Shown: positions 1 to 5,668 of the stretch, one piece after another
How the letters are laid out: the number at the start of each line of letters is the position of its first letter
How positions within the stretch are numbered: position 1 is the first letter of the stretch
Origin: Spirochaetota bacterium
Lineage (GTDB): Bacteria; Spirochaetota; Spirochaetia; DSM-27196; PWMO01
Direction of reading: 5' to 3'
NCBI GenBank assembly: GCA_009908925.1
Contig: JAAAOH010000261.1
Coordinates: forward strand, 1-5,686
DNA length: 5,686 nt
Translations under genes and position numbers: made by a program
The notes under the pieces: generated by a model
Database searches by the model: none
The model's input: only the letters and a program-made list of their open reading frames with translations
What the model was told of the DNA's origin: nothing

Positions 1-3000
1 GAGCTCTCCGACCAGTATTCCGCGCAGGGTCGCAAAAACATCTGGGGCACGGTACCCCACGTTGTGGAGATGCAGTCGGAGGCGGGTGCCGCGGGCGCCG
101 TGCACGGCGCATTGACCACTGGCGCGCTCACGACGACGTTCACGGCATCTCAGGGCCTGCTGCTGATGATCCCGAACATGTATAAGATTGCCGGGGAGCT
201 CTCCCCGACCGTCTTCCATATCGCCGCCCGCTCGGTCGCCTCTCAGGCGCTCAGCATCTTCGGCGATCACTCAGACGTCATGGCCGCGCGCGCCACAGGC
301 TTCGGCCTTCTCTCGTCCAACAGCATCCAGGAAGTAAGTGACATGGCGCTCATCGCCACCGCAGCCTCTCTCGAGAGCCGCGTGCCCTTCCTGCATTTCT
401 TCGACGGCTTCCGGAGCTCGCACGAGATCCAGAAGGTCGAAGAGGTTCAATACGAGACGATGAAGAAGATGATCAAGCCGGAGACTGTCCACGCGCACCG
501 CATGCGTGCGCTCGACCCCGAGCATCCCTCGATCCGCGGCACGAGCCAGAACCCGGATGTCTTCTTTGCCGCCCGCGAGACGGTCAACAAATACTACGAT
601 GCGACGCCGGCTATCGTTCAGGACGTGATGGACCGCTTCAAGAAGCTTGCCGGCCGCGAGTACAAGCTGTTCCAGTACGTCGGACACCCCGAGGCGGAAC
701 GTGTGGTCGTGATGATGGGCTCCGGCGCCGAAACAATGGACGAGACCGTCACCCACCTCGCGGAGCAGGGCGAGAAGGTCGGTATGATCAAGGTCCGCCT
801 CTACCGTCCATTCAGCCTCGAGCATCTCGCCGAAGCCCTTCCCGCGACGGTCAAGGCGATCTGCGCCCTCGACCGAACCAAGGAGCCCGGCACCTACGGC
901 GAGCCCATGTACGAGGACATGAAGTCCTCCATCCCCGAGATGATCTCCAGCGGCAAGGCCGCGTTCAAGAAAATGCCGGTCGTCGTCGGCGGCCGCTACG
1001 GTCTCGGCTCCAACGAGTTCAATGCCGGCATGGCCAAGGCGGTGCTCGACAACCTCAAGGAATCGAACCCCAGGGATCACTTCACCGTCGGCATCGAAGA
1101 CGACGTAACCCACACGAGCCTCGCATACGATGAAGACTTCCGTCCGGCCGACGTGAACTTCCACCGCGCCATGTTCTACGGTCTCGGCTCCGACGGTACC
1201 GTGGGCGCGAACAAGAACTCGATCAAGATCATCGGAGAGGCCACCGACAACTTCGCGCAGGGATACTTCGTCTACGACTCGAAGAAAGCCGGTGCGCAGA
1301 CCGTCAGCCATCTCCGCTTCGGCAAGCAGCCGATCAAGAGCACGTACCTCATCCAGAAGGCAAGCTTCCTCGCATGTCATCAGTTCAGCTTCCTCGAGAA
1401 GTTCGACATGCTCAGCCACGCCGAGGACGGCGGCACCTTCCTCCTGAACGCCCCCTACTCCGCCAAAGAGATCTGGGCGCATCTGCCGAAGGAAGCACAG
1501 AAGCAGATAATCGACAGGAAGCTCGACTTCTACGTGATCGACGCAAACCGGATCGCGGACGAGATGGGGATGGGCAATCGCATCAACGTCATCATGCAGA
1601 CCGCGTTCTTCAAGATCTCCGGTGTCATTCCCGCCGACGAGGCCATCAAGCTCATCAAGGATGCCATCAAGAAGACCTACGGCAAGAAGGGCCAGGACAT
1701 CGTCGATAAGAATATCTCGACGGTGGACGCCGCCCTCGAGAACATCGAGAAAGTCGACGTTCCGAAGAAAACCGACAGCGACACCCACATACTGCCGCCG
1801 GTCCCCGAGGACGCGCCGGACTTCATCAAAGAGGTCACCGGCAGGATAATCGCCGGCAAGGGCGATACGATCCCCGTATCCAAGCTGCCCGACGACGGGA
1901 CCTATCCCACCGGCACGACCAGGTACGAGAAACGAAACATCGCCCAGGCCATCCCCGTGTGGGACCCCGAGGTCTGCATCCAGTGCGGCGACTGCTCGAC
2001 GGTGTGCCCCCACGCCACCATCCGCATGAAGGCCTACGACGAGAAGTATCTCGAGAAAGCACCCGAGACCTTCAAGTCCACCAACGCAATGGGCAAAGAT
2101 CTCAAGGGCATGAAGTTCACCCTTCAGGTCGCCCCCGAGGACTGCACCGGATGCGGCGTCTGCGTGGAGATCTGCCCGGCCCACAAGAAGGTCGACGGCA
2201 AGAAGACCGAGCGGAAAGCCATCAACCTGGAACCCCAGATCCCCCTGCGTGAGCAGGAGGCGGCAAACTGGAACTACTTCCTCAACGAGATCCCCAACAC
2301 CGATCCGAGCCTCATCAAGCGTAACACCACCAAGGGCTCGCAGTTCCTCGAGCCGCTCTTCGAGTTCTCGGGCGCCTGCGCCGGCTGCGGTGAGACGCCG
2401 TATGTGAAGCTTATGAGCCAGCTCTTCGGCGATCGCGCGGTTATCGCGAACGCCACCGGCTGTTCGTCCATCTACGGTGGTAATCTGCCGACCACACCGT
2501 ACACTCAGCGTGCCGACGGCCGGGGACCCTCCTGGTCAAACAGCCTCTTCGAGGACGCCGCGGAGTTCGGCTTCGGCATGCGACTGACCGCGGATAAGCT
2601 CGCCCAGTACGGGCAGGAGCTCATCGATCGGGCACTCACCGAGGGCACGAAGGGCGTCGATCCGAAGGTGCTGCAGGATATCAAGGGCAACGCACAGGAT
2701 ACACCCGAAGCTATCGAGGCGCAGCGAGCCAACGTCGACACCCTCAAAGACCAGCTCAAGAAACTCGGGACGGACGAGGCCAAGGAGCTCCTCTCCGCCG
2801 CCGATTACCTGATCAAGAAGTCTGTCTGGATCCTCGGTGGTGACGGATGGGGCTACGACATCGGCTACGGCGGCCTCGACCACGTGATCGCCCAGGGCCG
2901 AAACGTGAACATTCTGCTCCTCGACACCGAGGTCTACTCGAACACCGGCGGTCAGATGTCCAAGGCGACGCCCATCGGCGCCATCGCCAAGTTCGCCTAC

Positions 3001-3477
3001 GCCGGTAAGACCCTCAAGAAGAAGGACCTCGGCCTCATGGCGATGACCTACGGCTACGTCTACGTGGCTCGGGTCTCGATGGGCTACAACCGCATGCAGA
3101 CCATCAAGGCAATGCTCGAGGCGGAAGCCTACGACGGCCCCTCCATCGTCATCGCCTACTCCAACTGCATCGCACACGGTATCGATATGTCGAAGGGCAT
3201 GGATCAGCAGAAAGCGGCGGTTACCAGCGGTCTGTGGCCGCTCTACCGCTACGATCCGACCCTCGAGGCAGAGGGCAAGAACCCGCTGCAGCTCGACTCC
3301 AAGGAGCCGTCGACCGACCTCTCCGACTATATGTACAAGGAGATCCGGTACCGGTCGCTCAGGCAAAGCAACCCCGAGGTTGCCCAGGAACTGCTCGAGA
3401 AGGCGGAGAAGGGGGTCACCTCTCAATGGGACCTCTACAAGTACCTCGCCGACAAGCCGGGCTCGGCCGAAGGCTGA
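1..3477 (+). CDS. nifJ: Pyruvate:ferredoxin (flavodoxin) oxidoreductase, single-chain, 5'-truncated by window edge
   Basis: This enzyme oxidatively decarboxylates pyruvate with CoA to acetyl-CoA and CO2, reducing ferredoxin or flavodoxin; it acts in the cytoplasm of anaerobes. The frame is open from base 1 (1158 codons). By comparison from memory with the Desulfovibrio africanus enzyme, about 37 N-terminal residues lie outside the window, so the GTG at 64 is not the start. In window residue numbers: MQSEAG (24-29) carries the TPP-activating Glu27; Arg77 in AARS matches the pyruvate-binding Arg114 of D. africanus; GLGSDGTVGANK (394-405) marks the gamma-type domain; EKR is at 643-645. Two ferredoxin motifs are complete (Cys659/662/665/669 and Cys715/718/721/725). 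The catalytic-domain cluster cysteines are Cys793, 796, 821 and 1056. The TPP motif runs from GDGW (947-950) to NTGG (981-984). The C-terminus stops without the extension known from D. africanus. A terminator follows 61 bases after the stop. Identification is very secure; flavodoxin versus ferredoxin as partner cannot be told. Confidence 0.98.
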   Translation, partial: ELSDQYSAQGRKNIWGTVPHVVEMQSEAGAAGAVHGALTTGALTTTFTASQGLLLMIPNMYKIAGELSPTVFHIAARSVASQALSIFGDHSDVMAARATGFGLLSSNSIQEVSDMALIATAASLESRVPFLHFFDGFRSSHEIQKVEEVQYETMKKMIKPETVHAHRMRALDPEHPSIRGTSQNPDVFFAARETVNKYYDATPAIVQDVMDRFKKLAGREYKLFQYVGHPEAERVVVMMGSGAETMDETVTHLAEQGEKVGMIKVRLYRPFSLEHLAEALPATVKAICALDRTKEPGTYGEPMYEDMKSSIPEMISSGKAAFKKMPVVVGGRYGLGSNEFNAGMAKAVLDNLKESNPRDHFTVGIEDDVTHTSLAYDEDFRPADVNFHRAMFYGLGSDGTVGANKNSIKIIGEATDNFAQGYFVYDSKKAGAQTVSHLRFGKQPIKSTYLIQKASFLACHQFSFLEKFDMLSHAEDGGTFLLNAPYSAKEIWAHLPKEAQKQIIDRKLDFYVIDANRIADEMGMGNRINVIMQTAFFKISGVIPADEAIKLIKDAIKKTYGKKGQDIVDKNISTVDAALENIEKVDVPKKTDSDTHILPPVPEDAPDFIKEVTGRIIAGKGDTIPVSKLPDDGTYPTGTTRYEKRNIAQAIPVWDPEVCIQCGDCSTVCPHATIRMKAYDEKYLEKAPETFKSTNAMGKDLKGMKFTLQVAPEDCTGCGVCVEICPAHKKVDGKKTERKAINLEPQIPLREQEAANWNYFLNEIPNTDPSLIKRNTTKGSQFLEPLFEFSGACAGCGETPYVKLMSQLFGDRAVIANATGCSSIYGGNLPTTPYTQRADGRGPSWSNSLFEDAAEFGFGMRLTADKLAQYGQELIDRALTEGTKGVDPKVLQDIKGNAQDTPEAIEAQRANVDTLKDQLKKLGTDEAKELLSAADYLIKKSVWILGGDGWGYDIGYGGLDHVIAQGRNVNILLLDTEVYSNTGGQMSKATPIGAIAKFAYAGKTLKKKDLGLMAMTYGYVYVARVSMGYNRMQTIKAMLEAEAYDGPSIVIAYSNCIAHGIDMSKGMDQQKAAVTSGLWPLYRYDPTLEAEGKNPLQLDSKEPSTDLSDYMYKEIRYRSLRQSNPEVAQELLEKAEKGVTSQWDLYKYLADKPGSAEG

Positions 3478-3538
3478 GCCTCGGGCGCGGTACGCCGCCG
3501 ACGCACCCACAGACGCGCACGCACGCGTCATATAGAAA

Positions 3539-3570
3539 GAGCCCGGAAGCAATTCCGGGCTCCTTTTTTT
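3539..3570 (+). terminator. Intrinsic terminator of the PFOR gene, probably bidirectional
   Basis: A perfect 10-bp stem, GAGCCCGGAA (3539-3548) with TTCCGGGCTC (3553-3562), is closed by a GCAA tetraloop of the stable GNRA class and followed by C and seven T (3564-3570). It lies 61 bases after the nifJ stop. Read on the minus strand, the same stem is followed by TTTCTATA, a weaker U-rich tract, so it may also stop transcription of the convergent gene at 3728-4285. A smaller 6-bp hairpin (3512-3517 with 3524-3529) precedes it and has no T tract. Confidence 0.93.
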
Positions 3571-3727
3571 GGCGAGGTTGTCGGTTGTCGGTTTTCGCAG
3601 AACGCCGGGCCGAAGAGCGGCGGGTCCTGCCGGGACGCACATGCGCCGCGGCGGCGCCGCAGCCTCGCCCGCAGTGGCACGTCGCCGAGCGGCGACCGGG
3701 GGATCGGTCCCTTCGCGGACCCGGCGG
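3571..3727. other. GC-rich convergent intergenic stretch rich in hairpins, no gene seen
   Basis: No reading frame here looks like protein. The segment starts with a short tandem repeat (GGTTGTC twice at 3576-3589, then a partial copy). It then contains several small inverted repeats: GTCC/GGAC (3624-3627 with 3633-3636), GCGCCG/CGGCGC (3643-3648 with 3652-3657), GTCGCC/GGCGAC (3681-3686 with 3691-3696) and GGTCC/GGACC (3706-3710 with 3717-3721). CGCCGGG (3603-3609) and CCCGGCG (3720-3726) can pair and would enclose most of the region, ending next to the stop codon of the minus-strand gene. None has a T tract. It may be 3' untranslated structure of that gene or a decayed repeat; short stems are expected by chance in such GC-rich DNA. 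Confidence 0.45.
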
Positions 3728-4285
3728 CTACGTTGACTCCGGTGGCTGTATCACGATCTGCTCGAAGGTTGCCTGAATGACCTTGGAGGCGTCCTCCGCA
3801 TCACGTTTCGGCACACGCGCGTCCTGCCACAGTGATTTTGCAAAGAACTTCCGGATGGTCTCGATGAGATCCTCTGCGTTGTAGAACACGTAGGAGAAGT
3901 TCGCACCCTGGCTCTTGAGAATGGTGAAGGACCCGTAGGTCATAACCGGTTCGCGGCCGATCATGATCTTGTCCTGCCGCCGGGTCGTGTGGATGGTGAG
4001 CTCCTTGAACCGGTAGGGGATGTGCTCCATATGGCTGCGGTAAGTCGGCTCAACGTGCTTCTTCGAGTAGTTTGCCGGCTCGACGAGAACGAACACTTTC
4101 TGCCCGTCCGCCTGGAAGGTCAGCCCGTCCTCCCCCGGAAAAATATCTTTCACGTTGTTGTAGGAGGTAACCTCGTACTTCGTGTAGGTCGAGCTCTCAT
4201 CGAAGAACGTGCTGATTATGTAGCCGCCGTCGGTCGGCAACTCGCTGTTTCGGTACGCTGAGAACAACTCTTTCATCTCTGCCAT
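3728..4285 (-). CDS. Uncharacterised soluble protein, 185 residues
   Basis: I do not recognise this family. The frame starts at ATG (complement of 4283-4285) behind a strong Shine-Dalgarno GAGGTGA (4295-4289) and ends with TAG at 3730-3728. An internal Met at residue 4 lacks an equally good site, so the first Met is preferred. The protein has no signal peptide, no membrane segment and no cysteine; it is rich in Tyr, Phe, Ser and Thr, with charged stretches near the middle (FKELTIHTTRRQDKIMIGRE) and a Pro-containing tail ending PPEST. The natural amino-acid composition, strong ribosome site and a good promoter argue for a real gene. The DNA is visibly less GC-rich than its neighbours, especially over the N-terminal half, partly because of the many aromatic and Asn/Lys codons; transfer is possible but not shown. 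It is transcribed away from the J-domain protein gene and convergent with nifJ. No enzymatic motif was seen. Confidence 0.88.
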   Translation of the reverse strand: MAEMKELFSAYRNSELPTDGGYIISTFFDESSTYTKYEVTSYNNVKDIFPGEDGLTFQADGQKVFVLVEPANYSKKHVEPTYRSHMEHIPYRFKELTIHTTRRQDKIMIGREPVMTYGSFTILKSQGANFSYVFYNAEDLIETIRKFFAKSLWQDARVPKRDAEDASKVIQATFEQIVIQPPEST

Positions 4286-4288
4286 GCT

Positions 4289-4295
4289 TCACCTC
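4289..4295 (-). promoter_or_regulatory. Shine-Dalgarno site of the 185-residue protein gene
   Basis: Read on the minus strand the sequence is GAGGTGA followed by AGC and ATG. It is a long match to the anti-SD complement AGGAGGTGA and fixes the start codon at 4285. It contrasts with the J-protein gene on the other side of the control region, which has no such site. Confidence 0.85.
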
Positions 4296-4316
4296 GCAGT
4301 CTCGTCCGTTTGGTAT

Positions 4317-4340
4317 GATTGTATGCAAAAGCATACGATC
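4317..4340. promoter_or_regulatory. Inverted-repeat operator candidate in the divergent control region
   Basis: Arms GATTGTATGC (4317-4326) and GCATACGATC (4331-4340) flank AAAA. Nine of ten positions are complementary; the inner six (GTATGC/GCATAC) are perfect. It overlaps the -10 box and fills the spacer of the minus-strand promoter but lies upstream of the predicted transcript start, so it should work as DNA and not as an RNA hairpin. Its centre is near -69 relative to the predicted start of the plus-strand J-protein gene. The position suits a repressor of the minus-strand gene that might also affect the plus-strand gene. It does not resemble CIRCE, and I cannot assign a regulator family. 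No regulator gene is in the window. Confidence 0.65.
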
Positions 4341-4346
4341 CGTCAA
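4318..4346 (-). promoter_or_regulatory. Sigma-70-like promoter for the 185-residue protein gene
   Basis: On the minus strand TTGACG (4346-4341) is followed after exactly 17 bases by TACAAT (4323-4318), near-consensus boxes at ideal spacing. The predicted start of transcription is an A near 4311, giving a leader of about 26 bases containing the Shine-Dalgarno site. An inverted repeat occupies the -10 box and the whole spacer, so access of RNA polymerase is likely controlled by a DNA-binding protein. Prediction from sequence only. Confidence 0.75.
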
Positions 4347-4361
4347 ATACTTCCACTATGC

Positions 4362-4391
4362 TTGCGACACGTCGCCGACGGGGGGTATACT
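4362..4391 (+). promoter_or_regulatory. Sigma-70-like promoter for the J-domain protein gene
   Basis: TTGCGA (4362-4367) and TATACT (4386-4391) are separated by 18 bases. Transcription would begin about 4398-4402, at or only a few bases before the ATG at 4402. The -35 box is 15 bp from the -35 box of the divergent promoter, so two polymerases or a shared regulator could interfere with each other. The placement also argues against using the ATG at 4315 as the start, because that reading would put this promoter inside the coding region. Confidence 0.65.
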
Positions 4392-4401
4392 GAATCCCGC
4401 C

Positions 4402-5325
4402 ATGACCGTCCATACGGCATATGACATCCTCAGCCTCCCCCACAATGCGACCGCGCGCGACCTCCTGCTTGCATATCGCCGCCTCGTCAAACGCTACCAC
4501 CCCGACTATAACGTCGACCGGCAAGCATGGTCTACCGAGAAGATGACCAGCATCAACCTCGCCTACGAGACCGTGCGCGCCGTTCTCTCCTCACCGGAGC
4601 CCCAGGCGCGCGCCGCACGGCGGAGCGCAGACAACGAGCCGGGGACGACGTTCGAGGAGCGGGAAGCCGCGCACAGGAGCCATTTCTCGCGACGGGGCGG
4701 CTCACCGGGCGCCCGCACGCCCCGTCCTGACGCCGCCCCCCGACCCGACACCTCCGGCGCCGGTGCTGCGACCGTCTCGCCGCAGTTCAGTCGCATTTTC
4801 GATAAGCCCTGGCAGTTCGTGGTCGACGGCCTGTACGTCTACTATCAGTACGGCCTCGAGAACGTTCACATGCGGCGCGAGGGCGTCCATCGTTTCCGTT
4901 ATCGCCAGGCCGTCAAGAGCGTCAAAGACGGCATCGCCGGACTCGACCCCCTCGACCAAGACACCGTCACAGCCGCCGACGCCGAGCGCCTCGCCGCAGC
5001 CCGCGGCTTCTCCCGCGCGTTTCTTCAAAACATGCTCATCGAAAAGTATTACATACCGTCTCGCGCCGGCCCCGAGCTCAAAGCATACAATCACTACAAC
5101 GCCGGGAGCCGCCATCTCGACCAGGCCATCAAGCTCCGCTTCTGCCGCGAGCTCCGCCTCCCCCACGAACCGCCGGTGGGCAGCGGCATGCTCCACGTCG
5201 TTCAACACGAGCTCATTACCGTAATCGCCAAGTACACCGACAGCACCTGGGTCCCCGAGTCCATGATCAAAATGCACCTCCTCGACCGCTTCAACGCGGT
5301 GGTCGAGGCCCGGCTCTCCGCCTGA
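4402..5325 (+). CDS. J-domain (DnaJ-like) protein with unrecognised C-terminal domain
   Basis: The 307-residue product opens with a J domain (about 3-65): AYDILSLP, a basic helix II (LLLAYRRLVKRY, 21-32), the HPD motif at 33-35 that stimulates DnaK-type ATPases, and helix III ending INLAYETV. Residues about 67-128 form an Arg/Pro/Ala/Gly-rich, probably disordered linker. From residue 129 (FSRIFDKPWQFVVDGLYVYY) to the end comes a compact, mostly helical-looking domain I do not recognise. It lacks the zinc-finger repeats of DnaJ, the substrate-binding region of CbpA and any membrane segment, so it is a class C J protein, probably a cytoplasmic co-chaperone recruiting DnaK to one client or complex. 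The frame is open back to an ATG at 4315, but those 29 residues look unnatural, lie over both promoters and have no ribosome site. I chose 4402, where the J domain starts directly. No Shine-Dalgarno site precedes 4402; leaderless translation is likely. The gene is divergent from the orphan gene; no gene follows in the window. Confidence 0.93.
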   Translation: MTVHTAYDILSLPHNATARDLLLAYRRLVKRYHPDYNVDRQAWSTEKMTSINLAYETVRAVLSSPEPQARAARRSADNEPGTTFEEREAAHRSHFSRRGGSPGARTPRPDAAPRPDTSGAGAATVSPQFSRIFDKPWQFVVDGLYVYYQYGLENVHMRREGVHRFRYRQAVKSVKDGIAGLDPLDQDTVTAADAERLAAARGFSRAFLQNMLIEKYYIPSRAGPELKAYNHYNAGSRHLDQAIKLRFCRELRLPHEPPVGSGMLHVVQHELITVIAKYTDSTWVPESMIKMHLLDRFNAVVEARLSA

Positions 5326-5331
5326 GGGGCA

Positions 5332-5531
5332 CGTCCCCGCCGGCCCTTAACCCCGCCCCGACGCACTGCTCTCTACCCGACTGCGGCCCCCTGCCTCGGG
5401 ACACGCCCGTCTGGCGCTCCCCGAGCAAGCTCGAGGTCGCGCGACGGGCGCGCCCCGGGCGCGGGGCCGCCCTCGTTTGCAGGGAGTGCGTCGGGGGCGT
5501 GGCGTCGTGCATGGTCGGGCGGCGGGGTACG
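5332..5531. repeat. About 200-bp nested inverted-repeat element (repeat or structured RNA candidate)
   Basis: Several complementary arms are arranged in nested, collinear order. The outer stem is 5332-5346 with 5517-5531 (14 pairs, two single-base bulges). Inside lies 5356-5367 with 5485-5496 (12 perfect pairs, CCCCGACGCACT), extended outward by four more pairs to 5351/5502. Next comes 5389-5394 with 5479-5484 (CCCTGC/GCAGGG), contiguous with the previous stem on the right side. Inside this are 5404-5411 with 5443-5450 (CGCCCGTC/GACGGGCG), capped by CGAG-CAAG-CTCG (5422-5433), and GCCCC/GGGGC (5452-5456 with 5463-5467). The nesting suggests one folded unit. High GC content makes chance pairing easier, so confidence is moderate and the strand is undetermined. 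Confidence 0.45.
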
Positions 5532-5644
5532 CTTGGGGGACGGAGCCGGTCTCGGGCGGCCACCGGGACCGCTGAGGGCCTCCGGGGTCGCCGGTGAGGA
5601 TTGTCGCGGGGTGGGCGGGGTCGGGCTCTCCGCTGCAATTCCTC

Positions 5645-5668
5645 CCCGACCACTTATGAGTGGTCGGG
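5645..5668. repeat. Perfect 10-bp hairpin near the right edge
   Basis: CCCGACCACT (5645-5654) pairs completely with AGTGGTCGGG (5659-5668) around a TATG loop. Neither side carries a run of T, so it is not a standard intrinsic terminator. The 3' arm word TGGTCGGG also occurs at 5512-5519, allowing an alternative pairing with the 5' arm. A small second stem GCGG/CCGC (5670-5673 with 5679-5682) follows. It could be an operator or leader structure of a gene beyond the edge, or the end of a repeat. Confidence 0.55.

Noticed and set aside
64..66. GTG at 64 as the start of nifJ
   Set aside because: The frame is open to base 1 and the preceding codons match the conserved PFOR N-terminal region (AQGRKNIWG), so the gene continues upstream of the window.
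271..2184. Long open frame (637 codons) antisense to nifJ
   Set aside because: It lies wholly opposite a certain gene. High GC with strong third-position bias opens this antisense frame, and its translation is repetitive Val/Leu/Gly/Asp/Arg without domain features.
2536..3642. Second long antisense frame (368 codons) over the 3' part of nifJ
   Set aside because: Same cause. It starts downstream of the nifJ terminator, runs through the terminator hairpin, and has no credible start signal or motif.
3234..3776. 180-codon plus-strand frame across the nifJ end and terminator
   Set aside because: It is out of frame with nifJ, runs through the intrinsic terminator and has basic low-complexity composition.
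4317..4340. Dyad as a CIRCE element (HrcA site) for chaperone control
   Set aside because: CIRCE has 9-bp arms TTAGCACTC/GAGTGCTAA separated by nine bases; arms, sequence and spacing all differ here.
4315..4401. N-terminal extension of the J protein from ATG 4315
   Set aside because: It overlaps the dyad and both promoters, has no ribosome site, and adds an unnatural 29-residue leader before a J domain that starts properly at 4402.
5325..5338. GGGG-CCCC hairpin after the J-protein stop as an intrinsic terminator
   Set aside because: Only four pairs and no T tract; insufficient for a rho-independent terminator.
5291..5653. 120-codon minus-strand frame at the right edge
   Set aside because: Arg/Pro-rich low-complexity translation, start codon inside a hairpin, overlap with the J-protein 3' end, and nested inverted repeats throughout; better read as non-coding.
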